From positions 1 to 19,610 of the forward strand of contig JAFGCE010000030.1 in assembly GCA_016932755.1 (NCBI GenBank): a stretch of 19,610 bases of DNA, given 5' to 3'. Source of the DNA: Candidatus Woesearchaeota archaeon. Lineage in GTDB: Archaea > Nanobdellota > Nanobdellia > Woesearchaeales > JAGWAF01. The notes below the pieces were generated by a model. It ran no database searches. It worked only from the letters and a program-made list of their open reading frames with translations, and was not told the origin of the DNA. The translations under genes and the position numbers were made by a program. This document shows positions 6,292 to 13,867 of this stretch, piece by piece (the stretch's first letter is position 1; every line of letters starts with the position of its first letter).

Positions 6292-7239
6292 ATGAACTTT
6301 CAGGGGCTGGAAAAGATTGAGAACTACAAGTTTTACATAGACCTTGCCTTCAGGAAGGCTACTGAAAAGTCAAGCCAGATAAGGGGCACAAAGCTAAAGG
6401 GAACAAGGCTTGACAAAAGCAGGAAGCTTGAGATTGTAAAGCTTGACACTGTAAAAGAAGTCCTTTACGGAAGGCTCCAGAAGCTGATTAAGGGCTTTCC
6501 AGACCTTGAATCACTGCCTGAATTCTACAAGGAGCTTGTCAAGGCGACAGTGGACTATCCTGCGCTGAAAAAATCCTTAGGCTCATTGAAATGGGCGCAG
6601 AACAAGGTAAACGAGATGCACAGGAATTACGCATCAAAAATCAAGAAGTGCAGGGACTTGGCAAGAATCAACGGCTACAGGACAGAATACTACGGAAGGG
6701 TTTCCTCAATCCTGAAGCAGATAAAGGACGAGCTTAACTGCATTGAGCAGGCAAGAAGGACAATGAGGGAGTATCCTTCAATCAAGACAGGAATGAAGAC
6801 AGTTGCAATTGCAGGATTCCCGAATGTCGGGAAAACAACGCTTCTTTTCAGGCTCACAGGCTCAAAGCCTGACATCCAGCCTTATGCCTTCACCACAAAA
6901 GGGATTAATGTCGGCTACATTATGAAAGACGGCAAAAAGGAGTTCCAGGTTCTTGACACTCCGGGAACATTGAACAGGTTTGACAAGATGAACACAATCG
7001 AGAAGGTTGCGTTCCTTGCAATAAAGCTTCTCGCTGAAAAAATAATTTATGTTTTTGACCTTACAGAGCCCTATCCATTGGAAGAGCAGGTCAGGCTTTA
7101 CAAGAATATACTCCAGACAAAAAAGCAGGTGCTGGTTTACCTCAGCAAGACAGACATACTGGAAAAGGATGTTGTTGAAGAGTTTTCAGAAGAATACAAA
7201 AATGTTACACTTGAAGAGCTGAAAAAACTTATTTCTTAA
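6292..7239 (+). CDS. NOG1-type GTPase (ribosome assembly)
   Basis: This 315-residue protein resembles archaeal members of the NOG1/Obg-like GTPase family, which act in maturation of the large ribosomal subunit. The first 160 residues are a basic, largely helical domain typical of NOG1. The G domain follows: G1 GFPNVGKTT (175-183), a likely G2 threonine in AFTTKG (199-204), G3 DTPG (222-225) and G4 SKTD (285-288, where NKxD is usual). The protein stops soon after G4, with a short helical end, so it has no eukaryotic C-terminal extension. The gene is predicted to be leaderless. Its 3' end overlaps the convergent membrane protein gene by 11 bases. The family assignment is firm; the exact role is from family knowledge. 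Confidence 0.9.
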   Translation: MNFQGLEKIENYKFYIDLAFRKATEKSSQIRGTKLKGTRLDKSRKLEIVKLDTVKEVLYGRLQKLIKGFPDLESLPEFYKELVKATVDYPALKKSLGSLKWAQNKVNEMHRNYASKIKKCRDLARINGYRTEYYGRVSSILKQIKDELNCIEQARRTMREYPSIKTGMKTVAIAGFPNVGKTTLLFRLTGSKPDIQPYAFTTKGINVGYIMKDGKKEFQVLDTPGTLNRFDKMNTIEKVAFLAIKLLAEKIIYVFDLTEPYPLEEQVRLYKNILQTKKQVLVYLSKTDILEKDVVEEFSEEYKNVTLEELKKLIS

Positions 7240-7702
7240 TGCTTTCTCCAAGATAATAAAGAACAGCTCCGACAACAATATAGCCAAGGACAAGGATTCC
7301 CATTCTCGGCACTGATGATTCAATAAAAACCCTGACAAAAGGCTCCACTGCATCAAAACCTGGGACAAAAACCCTCATGAAGCTGTAGACAATAGTCCCG
7401 CCAAAAGCGTAGAATACCAAAGCAATAAATCCGGGCACAAGGGACATCTTCCCAAGGCTTTTCAGAGTCTCGCTGAGAGTTCTCTTTCTTTTGAGCATCC
7501 CGAAGAACGCAAAAAATATCAGGAAGAGCGAAGAGAATATGTAAGTGATTGGCTTGCTGTACCATGGACCCTCGCCTCCAAATGCAAAAGCAAAAATCAT
7601 CGGGATGAGAATTGCCAGGCCTGTTATGTAAATTGCCTTGTAAACAGCAAAATAAGTCCTTTCCTTGACATGCTTTTTTATCTTTCTTTTTATCTTTTTC
7701 AT
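7229..7702 (-). CDS. Small multi-pass membrane protein
   Basis: I do not recognise this 157-residue protein. It begins with a very basic segment (MKKIKRKIKKHVKER) and has about four hydrophobic segments, near residues 24-42, 51-68, 87-108 and 131-151, so the basic N-terminus should lie in the cytoplasm. The frame is open further upstream, but the ATG at 7702 is chosen: it follows the stop of the upstream membrane protein gene by 1 nt, and no clear ribosome binding site is visible, which suggests translational coupling. It shares one promoter with that gene. The 3' end overlaps the GTPase gene on the other strand. Confidence 0.78.
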   Translation of the reverse strand: MKKIKRKIKKHVKERTYFAVYKAIYITGLAILIPMIFAFAFGGEGPWYSKPITYIFSSLFLIFFAFFGMLKRKRTLSETLKSLGKMSLVPGFIALVFYAFGGTIVYSFMRVFVPGFDAVEPFVRVFIESSVPRMGILVLGYIVVGAVLYYLGESIKK

Positions 7703-7703
7703 T

Positions 7704-8027
7704 TTAGACAGCCAAGAGCCCCAAAAGCACAAACAGCAGCATTAGCGCAAGCAGGATAACTCCCTGCATCAGCCAGACCAAAAACGCCTTAATCCAACCT
7801 ATGTTGAACATTGTCTTGTAAACAAGCAGCAAAACAACAAAATAAACAAAAAGCGCAATGCCGTCAAACAAAAAGAAGATTACCCCTCCAAGGATTCCTG
7901 CGATAAAGTTTGTGAGTGCTGCCTTAAGCAGAGATGAATCTCCGCCGAACATCTTTGCTGCAAGATGCAGAGGTATTGATGCTGCAATGAAGAACAATGC
8001 CACGAACAATATTGCCAGCGCTCCCAT
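7704..8027 (-). CDS. Small hydrophobic membrane protein
   Basis: This 107-residue protein is almost entirely hydrophobic, with three to four membrane segments: about residues 3-23, 38-55, 57-71 and 82-106. I know no family for it. The frame is open upstream to 8144, but the ATG at 8027 is chosen because a TATA box is centred about 27 nt before it, as for the other leaderless genes. The next gene, another membrane protein, starts 1 nt after its stop. The pair may form one membrane complex; that is inference from coupling alone. Confidence 0.75.
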   Translation of the reverse strand: MGALAILFVALFFIAASIPLHLAAKMFGGDSSLLKAALTNFIAGILGGVIFFLFDGIALFVYFVVLLLVYKTMFNIGWIKAFLVWLMQGVILLALMLLFVLLGLLAV

Positions 8028-8049
8028 ACAGTCTGTTTTTGTTTTTTGG

Positions 8050-8058
8050 TTTATATAT
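8050..8058 (-). promoter_or_regulatory. TATA box for the paired small membrane proteins
   Basis: The minus strand reads ATATATAAA, centred about 27 nt from the ATG at 8027. It lies beside the divergent box for the endonuclease gene, so both promoters share about 75 bp. Confidence 0.5.
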
Positions 8059-8075
8059 GTTTTTATTTCATAAAG

Positions 8076-8083
8076 TTTATATA
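8076..8083 (+). promoter_or_regulatory. TATA box for endonuclease Q
   Basis: TTTATATA is centred 26-27 nt before the ATG at 8106, predicting that the mRNA starts at the start codon. This fixes the start in preference to the in-frame codon at 8046, which lies upstream of the box. Confidence 0.7.
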
Positions 8084-8105
8084 CAATACAGGAAAAAGAA
8101 TTTCT

Positions 8106-9368
8106 ATGAGAGTTACAGCTGACCTGCATATCCATGGAAGGCATTCGCAGGCTACTTCAAAGGACCTGACAATATCCAATCTTGAGAAATACGCCAGGAT
8201 GAAGGGCATCACTCTTCTCGGAACAGGCGATTTCACGCACCCAAAATGGATTGAGCACATAAAGGAAGAGCTTCCGACAGAAACTGACGGGATTTATTAC
8301 ACAAAAAACGGATTTGCATTCATGCTCCAGACTGAAATCTCCCTTATCTATTCGCAGGACGGAAAAGGAAGAAGGATTCATAATGTTGTTCTTGCCCCAA
8401 ACCTTGATGTTGTGAAGCAGATTACAGACTATCTTCTTACAAAAGGAAGGGTTGACTATGACGGAAGGCCTATTTTCAAGATACCCTGCCCTGAGTTTGT
8501 TGAATCTTTGAGAAAAATATCCCAGGACATTGAAGTTATTCCTGCGCATATCTGGACTCCTTGGTTTTCATTGTTCGGCTCAAAATCAGGGTTTGACACA
8601 GTTGAGCAGTGCTTCAAGGACCAGACAAAGCACATCCATGCGCTTGAAACAGGGCTTAGCAGCGACCCTGCAATGAACTGGAGGCTGAGCCAGCTTGACA
8701 AATACCAGCTTGTCAGCTTTTCTGATTTGCACAGCTTCTGGCCGTGGAGAATCGGAAGGGAGGCGACAGTTTTTGATTTGGAAAAGATTTCTTACAAAAA
8801 TATCCTGAACGCGCTGAGGACAAGAAAAGGGCTGAGCATGACAATAGAAGTCGACCCTAACTACGGCAAATACCATGCAGACGGACACAGGAACTGCAAT
8901 GTATGGATGACGCCAGCACAATCCAAAAAGCACAACTATCTCTGCCCCAAGTGCGGGAAAGAGCTTACAATCGGAGTCTGGGACAGGGTTGAGGAGCTGG
9001 CTGACAGGCCTGAAGGGTTCAAGCCTGAAGGAGCTGTTCCGTTCAAATCCCTGATACCTCTCTCAGAAATAATTTCAAAAATACTCGGAAAAGGCATTAT
9101 GACAAAAAATGTCTGGGCTGAATACCACAATCTTGTTACAGCCACAAGGTCTGAGCTTGATGTCCTGCTAAATGTTCCTTTCAATGAGCTCAAGGGAATG
9201 ACAACAGAGAAAATAGCAAAGGCAATAATCGCAACAAGGGAAGGAAAGATAAGGATACGGCCTGGCTATGACGGTGTTTACGGAGAGCCTATGTTTGAGG
9301 GAGAGGAAATATACCAGCCTGACATGCCAAGCCCGAAAGTTAGGCAGAAAAGCCTGGCTGACTTCTAA
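8106..9368 (+). CDS. Endonuclease Q-like PHP-domain DNA repair nuclease
   Basis: This 420-residue protein matches the EndoQ family (related to Thermococcales EndoQ and Bacillus YqxK), which nicks DNA 5' to deaminated bases such as hypoxanthine and uracil and at abasic sites. The N-terminal PHP domain has the metal-binding motifs DLHIHGRHS (6-14), GTGDFTHP (39-46), QTEIS with E77, PAHIWTPW (146-153) and SDLHS (206-210). The second part has the family's zinc site, HRNC (261-264) with CPKC (280-283), followed by TIGVWDRVEELADRPEG. The last seven residues, QKSLADF (414-420), fit the PCNA-binding PIP box QxxLxxF. PCNA use by EndoQ is known from Thermococcales. Length is normal for the family. The gene stands alone under its own promoter. 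Confidence 0.9.
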   Translation: MRVTADLHIHGRHSQATSKDLTISNLEKYARMKGITLLGTGDFTHPKWIEHIKEELPTETDGIYYTKNGFAFMLQTEISLIYSQDGKGRRIHNVVLAPNLDVVKQITDYLLTKGRVDYDGRPIFKIPCPEFVESLRKISQDIEVIPAHIWTPWFSLFGSKSGFDTVEQCFKDQTKHIHALETGLSSDPAMNWRLSQLDKYQLVSFSDLHSFWPWRIGREATVFDLEKISYKNILNALRTRKGLSMTIEVDPNYGKYHADGHRNCNVWMTPAQSKKHNYLCPKCGKELTIGVWDRVEELADRPEGFKPEGAVPFKSLIPLSEIISKILGKGIMTKNVWAEYHNLVTATRSELDVLLNVPFNELKGMTTEKIAKAIIATREGKIRIRPGYDGVYGEPMFEGEEIYQPDMPSPKVRQKSLADF

Positions 9369-9405
9369 AAAAATAAAGAAAAAGAAAAGTAAAAAAATAA
9401 AAAAT
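9367..9405 (-). terminator. T-rich terminator after the repeat lipoprotein gene
   Basis: On the minus strand this stretch is nearly all T and C with runs of six or seven T, directly downstream of the lipoprotein stop codon. It lies between two convergent genes. No hairpin is needed for archaeal termination at such tracts. Confidence 0.45.
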
Positions 9406-9409
9406 TTGC

Positions 9410-10606
9410 TTATTCGAATGCGTCTTCGTCAAAGACTGGGGGCCTGTTCAAGTCATTGACAGTCACTGTGAAGGTTTCCTCGACATTGCTTAGCCCGTCT
9501 GTTGCAGTTACTGTGACAACATACTCCCCTTCATCATTATAGTCTGTCTGCCAGACTCCGTCCTCGTCAAACGGCTCGCTGAATTCAATCTCAACATCAT
9601 CGCCGTCTGCGTCTGTTGCGGTTATTCCAAGCACTATCCTGTCTCCCTCGTCAGCAACAATGTCTGCGACGCCTTCAAGCTCTGGCTTTGCATTTACCGC
9701 AGCAACTGTAAGCTTGAATGTCTCTTCTGATTCAAGGTCTCCGTCTGACGCTGTTACCTTGATTGTGTATACTCCTGCATCCCCTATTTCTGTCTCCCAT
9801 TCGCCGTTCTCATCAAGAGGGCTGCTGAAGCTTACTTCAACATCATCGCCGTCAGGGTCTGAAACATCAACATCAACTTCAACATCCTCTCCCTCATCAA
9901 TCTCAACATTTGAAAGGGATTCTATTTTCGGAGCCCTGTTGACATCGTTAACTGTGACCTTTACTGTCTGGACAACAGATTCCTTTCCGTCTGATGCTGT
10001 TACTGTGACTGTGTGCGTTCCTGCATCATTATATCCTGTCACTTTTGACTCTGACTTCATCCATCCTGAGAATTCAACATCAACATCATCCCCATCTGCG
10101 TCTGAAACCTCAACATCAATCTCAACTGTGTCTCCTTCATCAACTGTGATGTCATCAAGCGATGCCATTACAGGAGCGTTGTTCAATGCCTTTACTATAA
10201 CCATGACATCCTGAGAAACCTCTGTAACTCCGTCTGATGCTGTTATTGTAACCTTGTACTTTCCAGCATCCCCTACCTTTGTCTTCCACTTTCCGTCCTT
10301 GTCAAGAGGCTCTGTAAATGTGTATGTAATTGCGTCCCCGTCAGGGTCAACTGCATTAAGGTTTGGGAAGTCAACAAGCTCTCCCTCAACCACTGTTTTG
10401 GTTGGAAGGCTCTCATCTTCCGGCGCTTCTGCCTGGATATCTTCCCCAATCTCTTCGGCAGTTTCAACATCCTCTGCCACATCCTCAAGCTCTGCTTCAA
10501 TCTCATCAGCTTCTGATGCATTATCACTGTACTTCGCGATAGAAATACATCCTGATGCAAGAAGCATTATTGCAACCAATATTGCAAACAAGAATTTTTT
10601 GTTCAT
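9410..10606 (-). CDS. Secreted lipoprotein with four cadherin-like repeats
   Basis: This 398-residue protein starts with a signal peptide ending in the lipobox LASGC, with C20 as the likely lipidated residue. A very acidic linker follows (about 29-66). Then come four repeats of roughly 75-80 residues (about 67-139, 143-219, 224-301, 305-383), each with EGExVxxxVxVSDxDGDDV, a tryptophan or aromatic turn, DAGxYxVTVTASDG, and a joining NxxP. They match cadherin-like/PKD-type beta sandwiches. The tail NRPPVFDEDAFE looks like the start of a fifth repeat cut off by the stop codon. The many D-rich loops suggest calcium binding. The start is fixed by GAGGTGG 7 nt upstream. The protein is probably on the cell surface; adhesion or envelope stabilisation is inference. 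Confidence 0.85.
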   Translation of the reverse strand: MNKKFLFAILVAIMLLASGCISIAKYSDNASEADEIEAELEDVAEDVETAEEIGEDIQAEAPEDESLPTKTVVEGELVDFPNLNAVDPDGDAITYTFTEPLDKDGKWKTKVGDAGKYKVTITASDGVTEVSQDVMVIVKALNNAPVMASLDDITVDEGDTVEIDVEVSDADGDDVDVEFSGWMKSESKVTGYNDAGTHTVTVTASDGKESVVQTVKVTVNDVNRAPKIESLSNVEIDEGEDVEVDVDVSDPDGDDVEVSFSSPLDENGEWETEIGDAGVYTIKVTASDGDLESEETFKLTVAAVNAKPELEGVADIVADEGDRIVLGITATDADGDDVEIEFSEPFDEDGVWQTDYNDEGEYVVTVTATDGLSNVEETFTVTVNDLNRPPVFDEDAFE

Positions 10607-10664
10607 AGTTTCCCCACCTCGTTTAAGTCCTATTTTAGCTTATATTATAGTAATATTCTGGAAT

Positions 10665-10672
10665 AATATATA
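10665..10672 (-). promoter_or_regulatory. TATA box for the repeat lipoprotein
   Basis: The minus strand reads TATATATT. The expected transcription start is near 10642, leaving a leader of about 35 nt that contains the Shine-Dalgarno sequence at 10614-10620. Confidence 0.5.
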
Positions 10673-10683
10673 CCATCATTTAA

Positions 10684-10733
10684 AAATATTGCTATTCTGT
10701 AATAGTTATAATAAAGTATTATTTAAGAATAGC
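10684..10733 (-). terminator. Hairpin terminator candidate after the MetRS operon
   Basis: GCTATTCT (10691-10698) and AGAATAGC (10726-10733) form a perfect 8-bp stem around a 27-nt AT-rich loop, with a possible inner AATA/TATT pairing. On the minus strand the stem is followed by ATATTTTTA. It starts 8 nt beyond the stop of the last gene of the MetRS operon. Confidence 0.5.
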
Positions 10734-10740
10734 TACTAAA

Positions 10741-11400
10741 CTAAAGCTTTTGTTTTGCAAGCCCAATAACCACCAAAGCCCATCCTGCTGCAAAACCTCT
10801 CAGAAAAAGGCTGAAGCTGGTGTTATACCAGAATTCATACTGGTAAATCTGTATCAGGCTGGAGCCTGGAGGGAATACCCAGCTTCCTTCTGCGAAAAAG
10901 ATATTGTGAAAGTTGACAAATAACGCTTCAAATGGAACAAAGTAGAGTATGAGAGGAGCTGCAATTGTTATCATCCCGCTGTAAATCAGTATTTTGCTGA
11001 AGTCGCTACTGTTTTTATAGTTAAAATAAACCAAAACAAAGAACAAAACAAGCAATAAAAACAAGAAATCAAATGTTCTGTGAACCAGAACCTTCACATC
11101 AAGAAGGTGCTGCTCTTCATTTTCATCAAAAACATCAAGATTTATCAGTTTTGCTTCGCCTTCATCCATCAGGTAGTCAATGACAAGGGAGTTTACCTCT
11201 TTTGCATGAAAGAAAAGCCCTGATTTCTCAAGCTGCTTCTCAATAAATGGCTTGTTGTAGATTATTGAGCTGAAGCTCAGGAGATAAACAATAACAGGAA
11301 TTAACAAAACAAGAACTGCAAAGGCAGGCTTATGAGACTTTTGCGCCGTCCTCGATTTCAGCAGTGACTTCCTCTTTTTCTGTTTTGAGCGCTTTTTCAT
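10741..11400 (-). CDS. DUF1461-like integral membrane protein
   Basis: This 219-residue protein resembles the DUF1461 (TIGR01906) membrane family, whose function is unknown. The motifs that point to it are HLLDVKVL (98-105), FHNIFF (164-169), W174 with the following FPP, and IQIYQYEFW. There is a basic N-terminus of 24 residues and about four membrane segments (near 26-46, 110-128, 136-154 and 196-214), with an outer loop between the first two. The frame continues upstream to 11451, but the first ATG is at 11400, giving a 71-nt overlap with the 3' end of the MetRS gene. No ribosome binding site is obvious, so expression probably depends on MetRS translation. The family call is moderate. Confidence 0.72.
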   Translation of the reverse strand: MKKRSKQKKRKSLLKSRTAQKSHKPAFAVLVLLIPVIVYLLSFSSIIYNKPFIEKQLEKSGLFFHAKEVNSLVIDYLMDEGEAKLINLDVFDENEEQHLLDVKVLVHRTFDFLFLLLVLFFVLVYFNYKNSSDFSKILIYSGMITIAAPLILYFVPFEALFVNFHNIFFAEGSWVFPPGSSLIQIYQYEFWYNTSFSLFLRGFAAGWALVVIGLAKQKL

Positions 11401-13402
11401 TATAAAGAACTTTTTTATCCCTGACACCAAGCTTGACTTTTGCAAAGTCATCTATTGTTATCTGCGCCTTGTTTGTTTCCGCGCCTTCAGCAGACACCTG
11501 GTCTCCCGGGGATGAGTTCGGGGCGCCAAGCAGCACAAGCTTTTCTCCCTTCAGCGCGGCAAGAAGCATTCCGTTGCTTTCAATTCCCCTCAGCTTTGCA
11601 GGCTTGAGGTTTGAAACAACAATAATGTTTTTCCCGACAAGCTCCTCAGGCTTGTAGTATTTTTTTATGCCTGCAACAATCTGCCTTTTTTCCTTTCCCA
11701 GGTCAATCTGGAGAACAACAAGCTTGTCAGCCTCAGGATGAGGCCCTGCAGCTGTTATCCTTGCAACCTTTAAGTCAAGAGGGAAGATATCCTTTTGAAT
11801 TTCAACGCTTTCCAGCTTCCTGATAACCATCTCTGCCTTTGATATTTCATGGTTTTTTGTTTCAAAGTTAATGTCATCCCATTCCAAATCAGGCAGGTTA
11901 AGCTGGGACTGTATTTTCTCTGCAAAAAAAGGAAGCACAGGGCTCGCAACTATTGAAAGCACCTTTACAATATTGATGCATGTCCCAAGAACTTTTTTTG
12001 CCTCTTCCTCATTCTCTTTTACCATTTTCCACGGCTCTTTTTCCTGGAAATACTTGTTGCCTGCAGATGAGATTGCGAGTATCTCTTTCACAGCCTGGTT
12101 GAAATTGAAATCAGCATAGCATTTTTTTGCTTTTTCAGCCTTTTCCAGAATTTCCGCGAAAAGTCTCTTGTTCTCGTCAATTTCTCCAATTTTGCTGCCA
12201 AAGTTCTTGTTTGTAAAGCTCAGGACCCTGAAGCAGAAGTTTGCTATGTTTGCAACCAGCTCATTATTTGCCTTGTCCTGGAAATCCTTGAAGTCCAGGT
12301 CAATGTCAACCATTTTCTTGCTCAGCATGGACGCATAATAATACCTGAGCAGCTGAGGGTCAAATTTCTCAAGGAATTCCCTTGCTGTGAAGAATGTCCC
12401 CCTGCTTTTTGACATCTTTTCGCCGTTGACTGTAAGGAATCCGTGGGTTACAATGTATTTCGGAAGATTGAATCCTGAGCCCATTAGCATTGCAGGCCAG
12501 AACAGGTAATGGAAATAGATTATGTCTTTTCCGATAACATGGATAATTTCGCCTGCAGGCTTTTTCCAGTAAGCGTCTTCCTTGAATTTCTTGTCCCTGC
12601 AGTAGTTTGCTGTTGATGAGATGTATCCGACAGGAGCGTCAAGCCAGACATAGAAGTACTTGTTTTCCTCTCCGGGAATCTTGAACCCGAAATAAGGGCC
12701 GTCCCTGCTTATGTCCCAGTCCTGAAGCCCTTCTTTTATCCAGTTCCTGATGTAGTTTACAATCTCAGGCTGGAGCATCTTGTTTCCAGTCAGCCACTTG
12801 TCCAGCTTTTTTGAATAGCTGCTCAGCCTGAAAAAATAATGATTTGAGGACTTTTTGGATGCAGGCGCCCCGCAGATTGCGCACCTTGGGTTTATCAGCT
12901 CTGTTGTTGAGTGCGCTGTGCCGCATGACTCGCAGACATCGCCGTACTGGTCAGGAGCGCCGCATTTCGGGCACTCGCCTTTCACATACCTGTCGGGCAG
13001 GAACCTCTGGCACTGCTCGCAGTATGTCTGCGTTATCTCCTTTGTGTATATGTCGCCGTTGTCTTTCAGCTTTTTGAAAATAAACTCAGCATATTTCTGG
13101 TTTTCAGGCGAGTTTGTTGTGTAGTAAGAGTCAAATTTTATGTGGAACGCCTTGAAGTCCTCCTGATGCTCCTTGCTGTATTTTGCAATCAGCTTTTCAG
13201 GGGTTATTTTCAGCTGCTCTGACTTGAGCTGGATTGGAGTTCCGTGCGTGTCGTCAGCGCAGCAGTAGATTGCATCCTCGCCTGTCAGCTTAAGGAATCT
13301 TACAAATATGTCAGTCTGTATGTACTCCACCAAATGTCCGATGTGGATGCTTCCGTTTGCGTATGGAAGCGCTGATGTAACTACTATCTTTTTCTTAGCC
13401 AT
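11330..13402 (-). CDS. metG: Methionyl-tRNA synthetase with C-terminal tRNA-binding domain
   Basis: This 690-residue enzyme charges tRNA-Met with methionine. The class I catalytic core shows HIGH at residues 20-23 and KMSKS at 329-333. Two zinc knuckles are formed by C128/C131/C144/C147 and C157/C160/C174/C177, as in many archaeal enzymes. A helical anticodon-binding domain follows. Residues of about 540-640 are an OB-fold tRNA-binding domain of the EMAPII/Trbp111 type (PHPEADKLVVLQIDLG, NLKPAKLRGIES). After this fold comes another stretch, QITIDDFAKVKL (647-658), which resembles the usual beginning of the same domain. The last 71 nt overlap the DUF1461-like gene. A TATA-like box about 30 nt upstream suggests a leader of only a few bases. 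Confidence 0.96.
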   Translation of the reverse strand: MAKKKIVVTSALPYANGSIHIGHLVEYIQTDIFVRFLKLTGEDAIYCCADDTHGTPIQLKSEQLKITPEKLIAKYSKEHQEDFKAFHIKFDSYYTTNSPENQKYAEFIFKKLKDNGDIYTKEITQTYCEQCQRFLPDRYVKGECPKCGAPDQYGDVCESCGTAHSTTELINPRCAICGAPASKKSSNHYFFRLSSYSKKLDKWLTGNKMLQPEIVNYIRNWIKEGLQDWDISRDGPYFGFKIPGEENKYFYVWLDAPVGYISSTANYCRDKKFKEDAYWKKPAGEIIHVIGKDIIYFHYLFWPAMLMGSGFNLPKYIVTHGFLTVNGEKMSKSRGTFFTAREFLEKFDPQLLRYYYASMLSKKMVDIDLDFKDFQDKANNELVANIANFCFRVLSFTNKNFGSKIGEIDENKRLFAEILEKAEKAKKCYADFNFNQAVKEILAISSAGNKYFQEKEPWKMVKENEEEAKKVLGTCINIVKVLSIVASPVLPFFAEKIQSQLNLPDLEWDDINFETKNHEISKAEMVIRKLESVEIQKDIFPLDLKVARITAAGPHPEADKLVVLQIDLGKEKRQIVAGIKKYYKPEELVGKNIIVVSNLKPAKLRGIESNGMLLAALKGEKLVLLGAPNSSPGDQVSAEGAETNKAQITIDDFAKVKLGVRDKKVLYNEKALKTEKEEVTAEIEDGAKVS

Positions 13403-13428
13403 GATTTAAAATAAAAAGCAGAAGATTA

Positions 13429-13436
13429 TTTATAAA
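13429..13436 (-). promoter_or_regulatory. TATA box for MetRS
   Basis: TTTATAAA is centred about 30 nt upstream of the ATG at 13402, so the leader would be about 3-5 nt. It lies just downstream of the T-rich end of the preceding operon. Confidence 0.5.
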
Positions 13437-13446
13437 TGTTTGCTGG

Positions 13447-13462
13447 ATAAAATAAAAAAGAA
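13447..13462 (-). terminator. T-rich end of the PLP/hydrolase/zinc-ribbon operon
   Basis: The minus strand reads CTTCTTTTTTATTTTA shortly after the zinc-ribbon stop codon. It directly precedes the MetRS promoter on the same strand. Confidence 0.4.
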
Positions 13463-13465
13463 GGG

Positions 13466-13867
13466 TTAATCGCCCTTTCCTTCCTTCATCTTCTTTGTTA
13501 TGCCTATCTTGCCTCCGCAGTGCTGGCACACAATAACATAAGAAGGAACTCCCTCAAACATTTTTCTCTTGTAAAGTGTTGTCCCTTCGCCCTGTTTTCC
13601 GCAGTGGGGGCAGGTGTATTTTGCTTCAAGTGTCAGGCTTTCCTCATGCTGTGTTTTTTCTTCTGTGTATCCGCATTCAGGGCACTTGTATTCTTTTGCC
13701 CTTATCTTTGCAGCGCCTGTCTTCTCGTCAATCGGCTTGCCCATTTTCGCCTTTCCGCATTTTGGGCATTTCTTCCTGTGAACCCATGCCATGACTTTTC
13801 CGTTTCCTACAGCCCTCCTGGTAAAATAAACAAGGTCATCCATTGATTCCGGTTCTTTTATTGTCAT
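13466..13867 (-). CDS. Double zinc-ribbon protein of unknown function
   Basis: I do not recognise a named family. The 133-residue protein has four Cys pairs: CPKC (34-37), CPEC (62-65), CPHC (86-89) and CQHC (114-117). They make two ribbons with identical spacing, C-x2-C-x24-C-x2-C, which points to internal duplication of one ribbon. The N-terminal 30 residues, including DDLVYFTRRAVGNGK, are not metal-binding. The last residues are lysine-rich. The ATG overlaps the stop of the upstream hydrolase gene (ATGA), with GAGGTGA 4 nt before the start, so the genes are tightly coupled. Zinc ribbons of this sort bind nucleic acid or protein; which applies here cannot be told. Confidence 0.8.
   Translation of the reverse strand: MTIKEPESMDDLVYFTRRAVGNGKVMAWVHRKKCPKCGKAKMGKPIDEKTGAAKIRAKEYKCPECGYTEEKTQHEESLTLEAKYTCPHCGKQGEGTTLYKRKMFEGVPSYVIVCQHCGGKIGITKKMKEGKGD

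Noticed and set aside
9460..10400. Repeated DNA that might be a CRISPR array or tandem repeat locus
   Set aside because: The repetition comes from four diverged protein repeats of 75-80 codons. The DNA copies are not identical, and there are no spacers of regular short length.
9660..10739. Long plus-strand frames rich in Ser and Thr opposite the repeat lipoprotein
   Set aside because: They mirror the Asp/Glu/Val-rich repeats on the other strand. They have no promoter, ribosome binding site or recognisable domain, while the minus-strand frame has a signal peptide and regular repeats.
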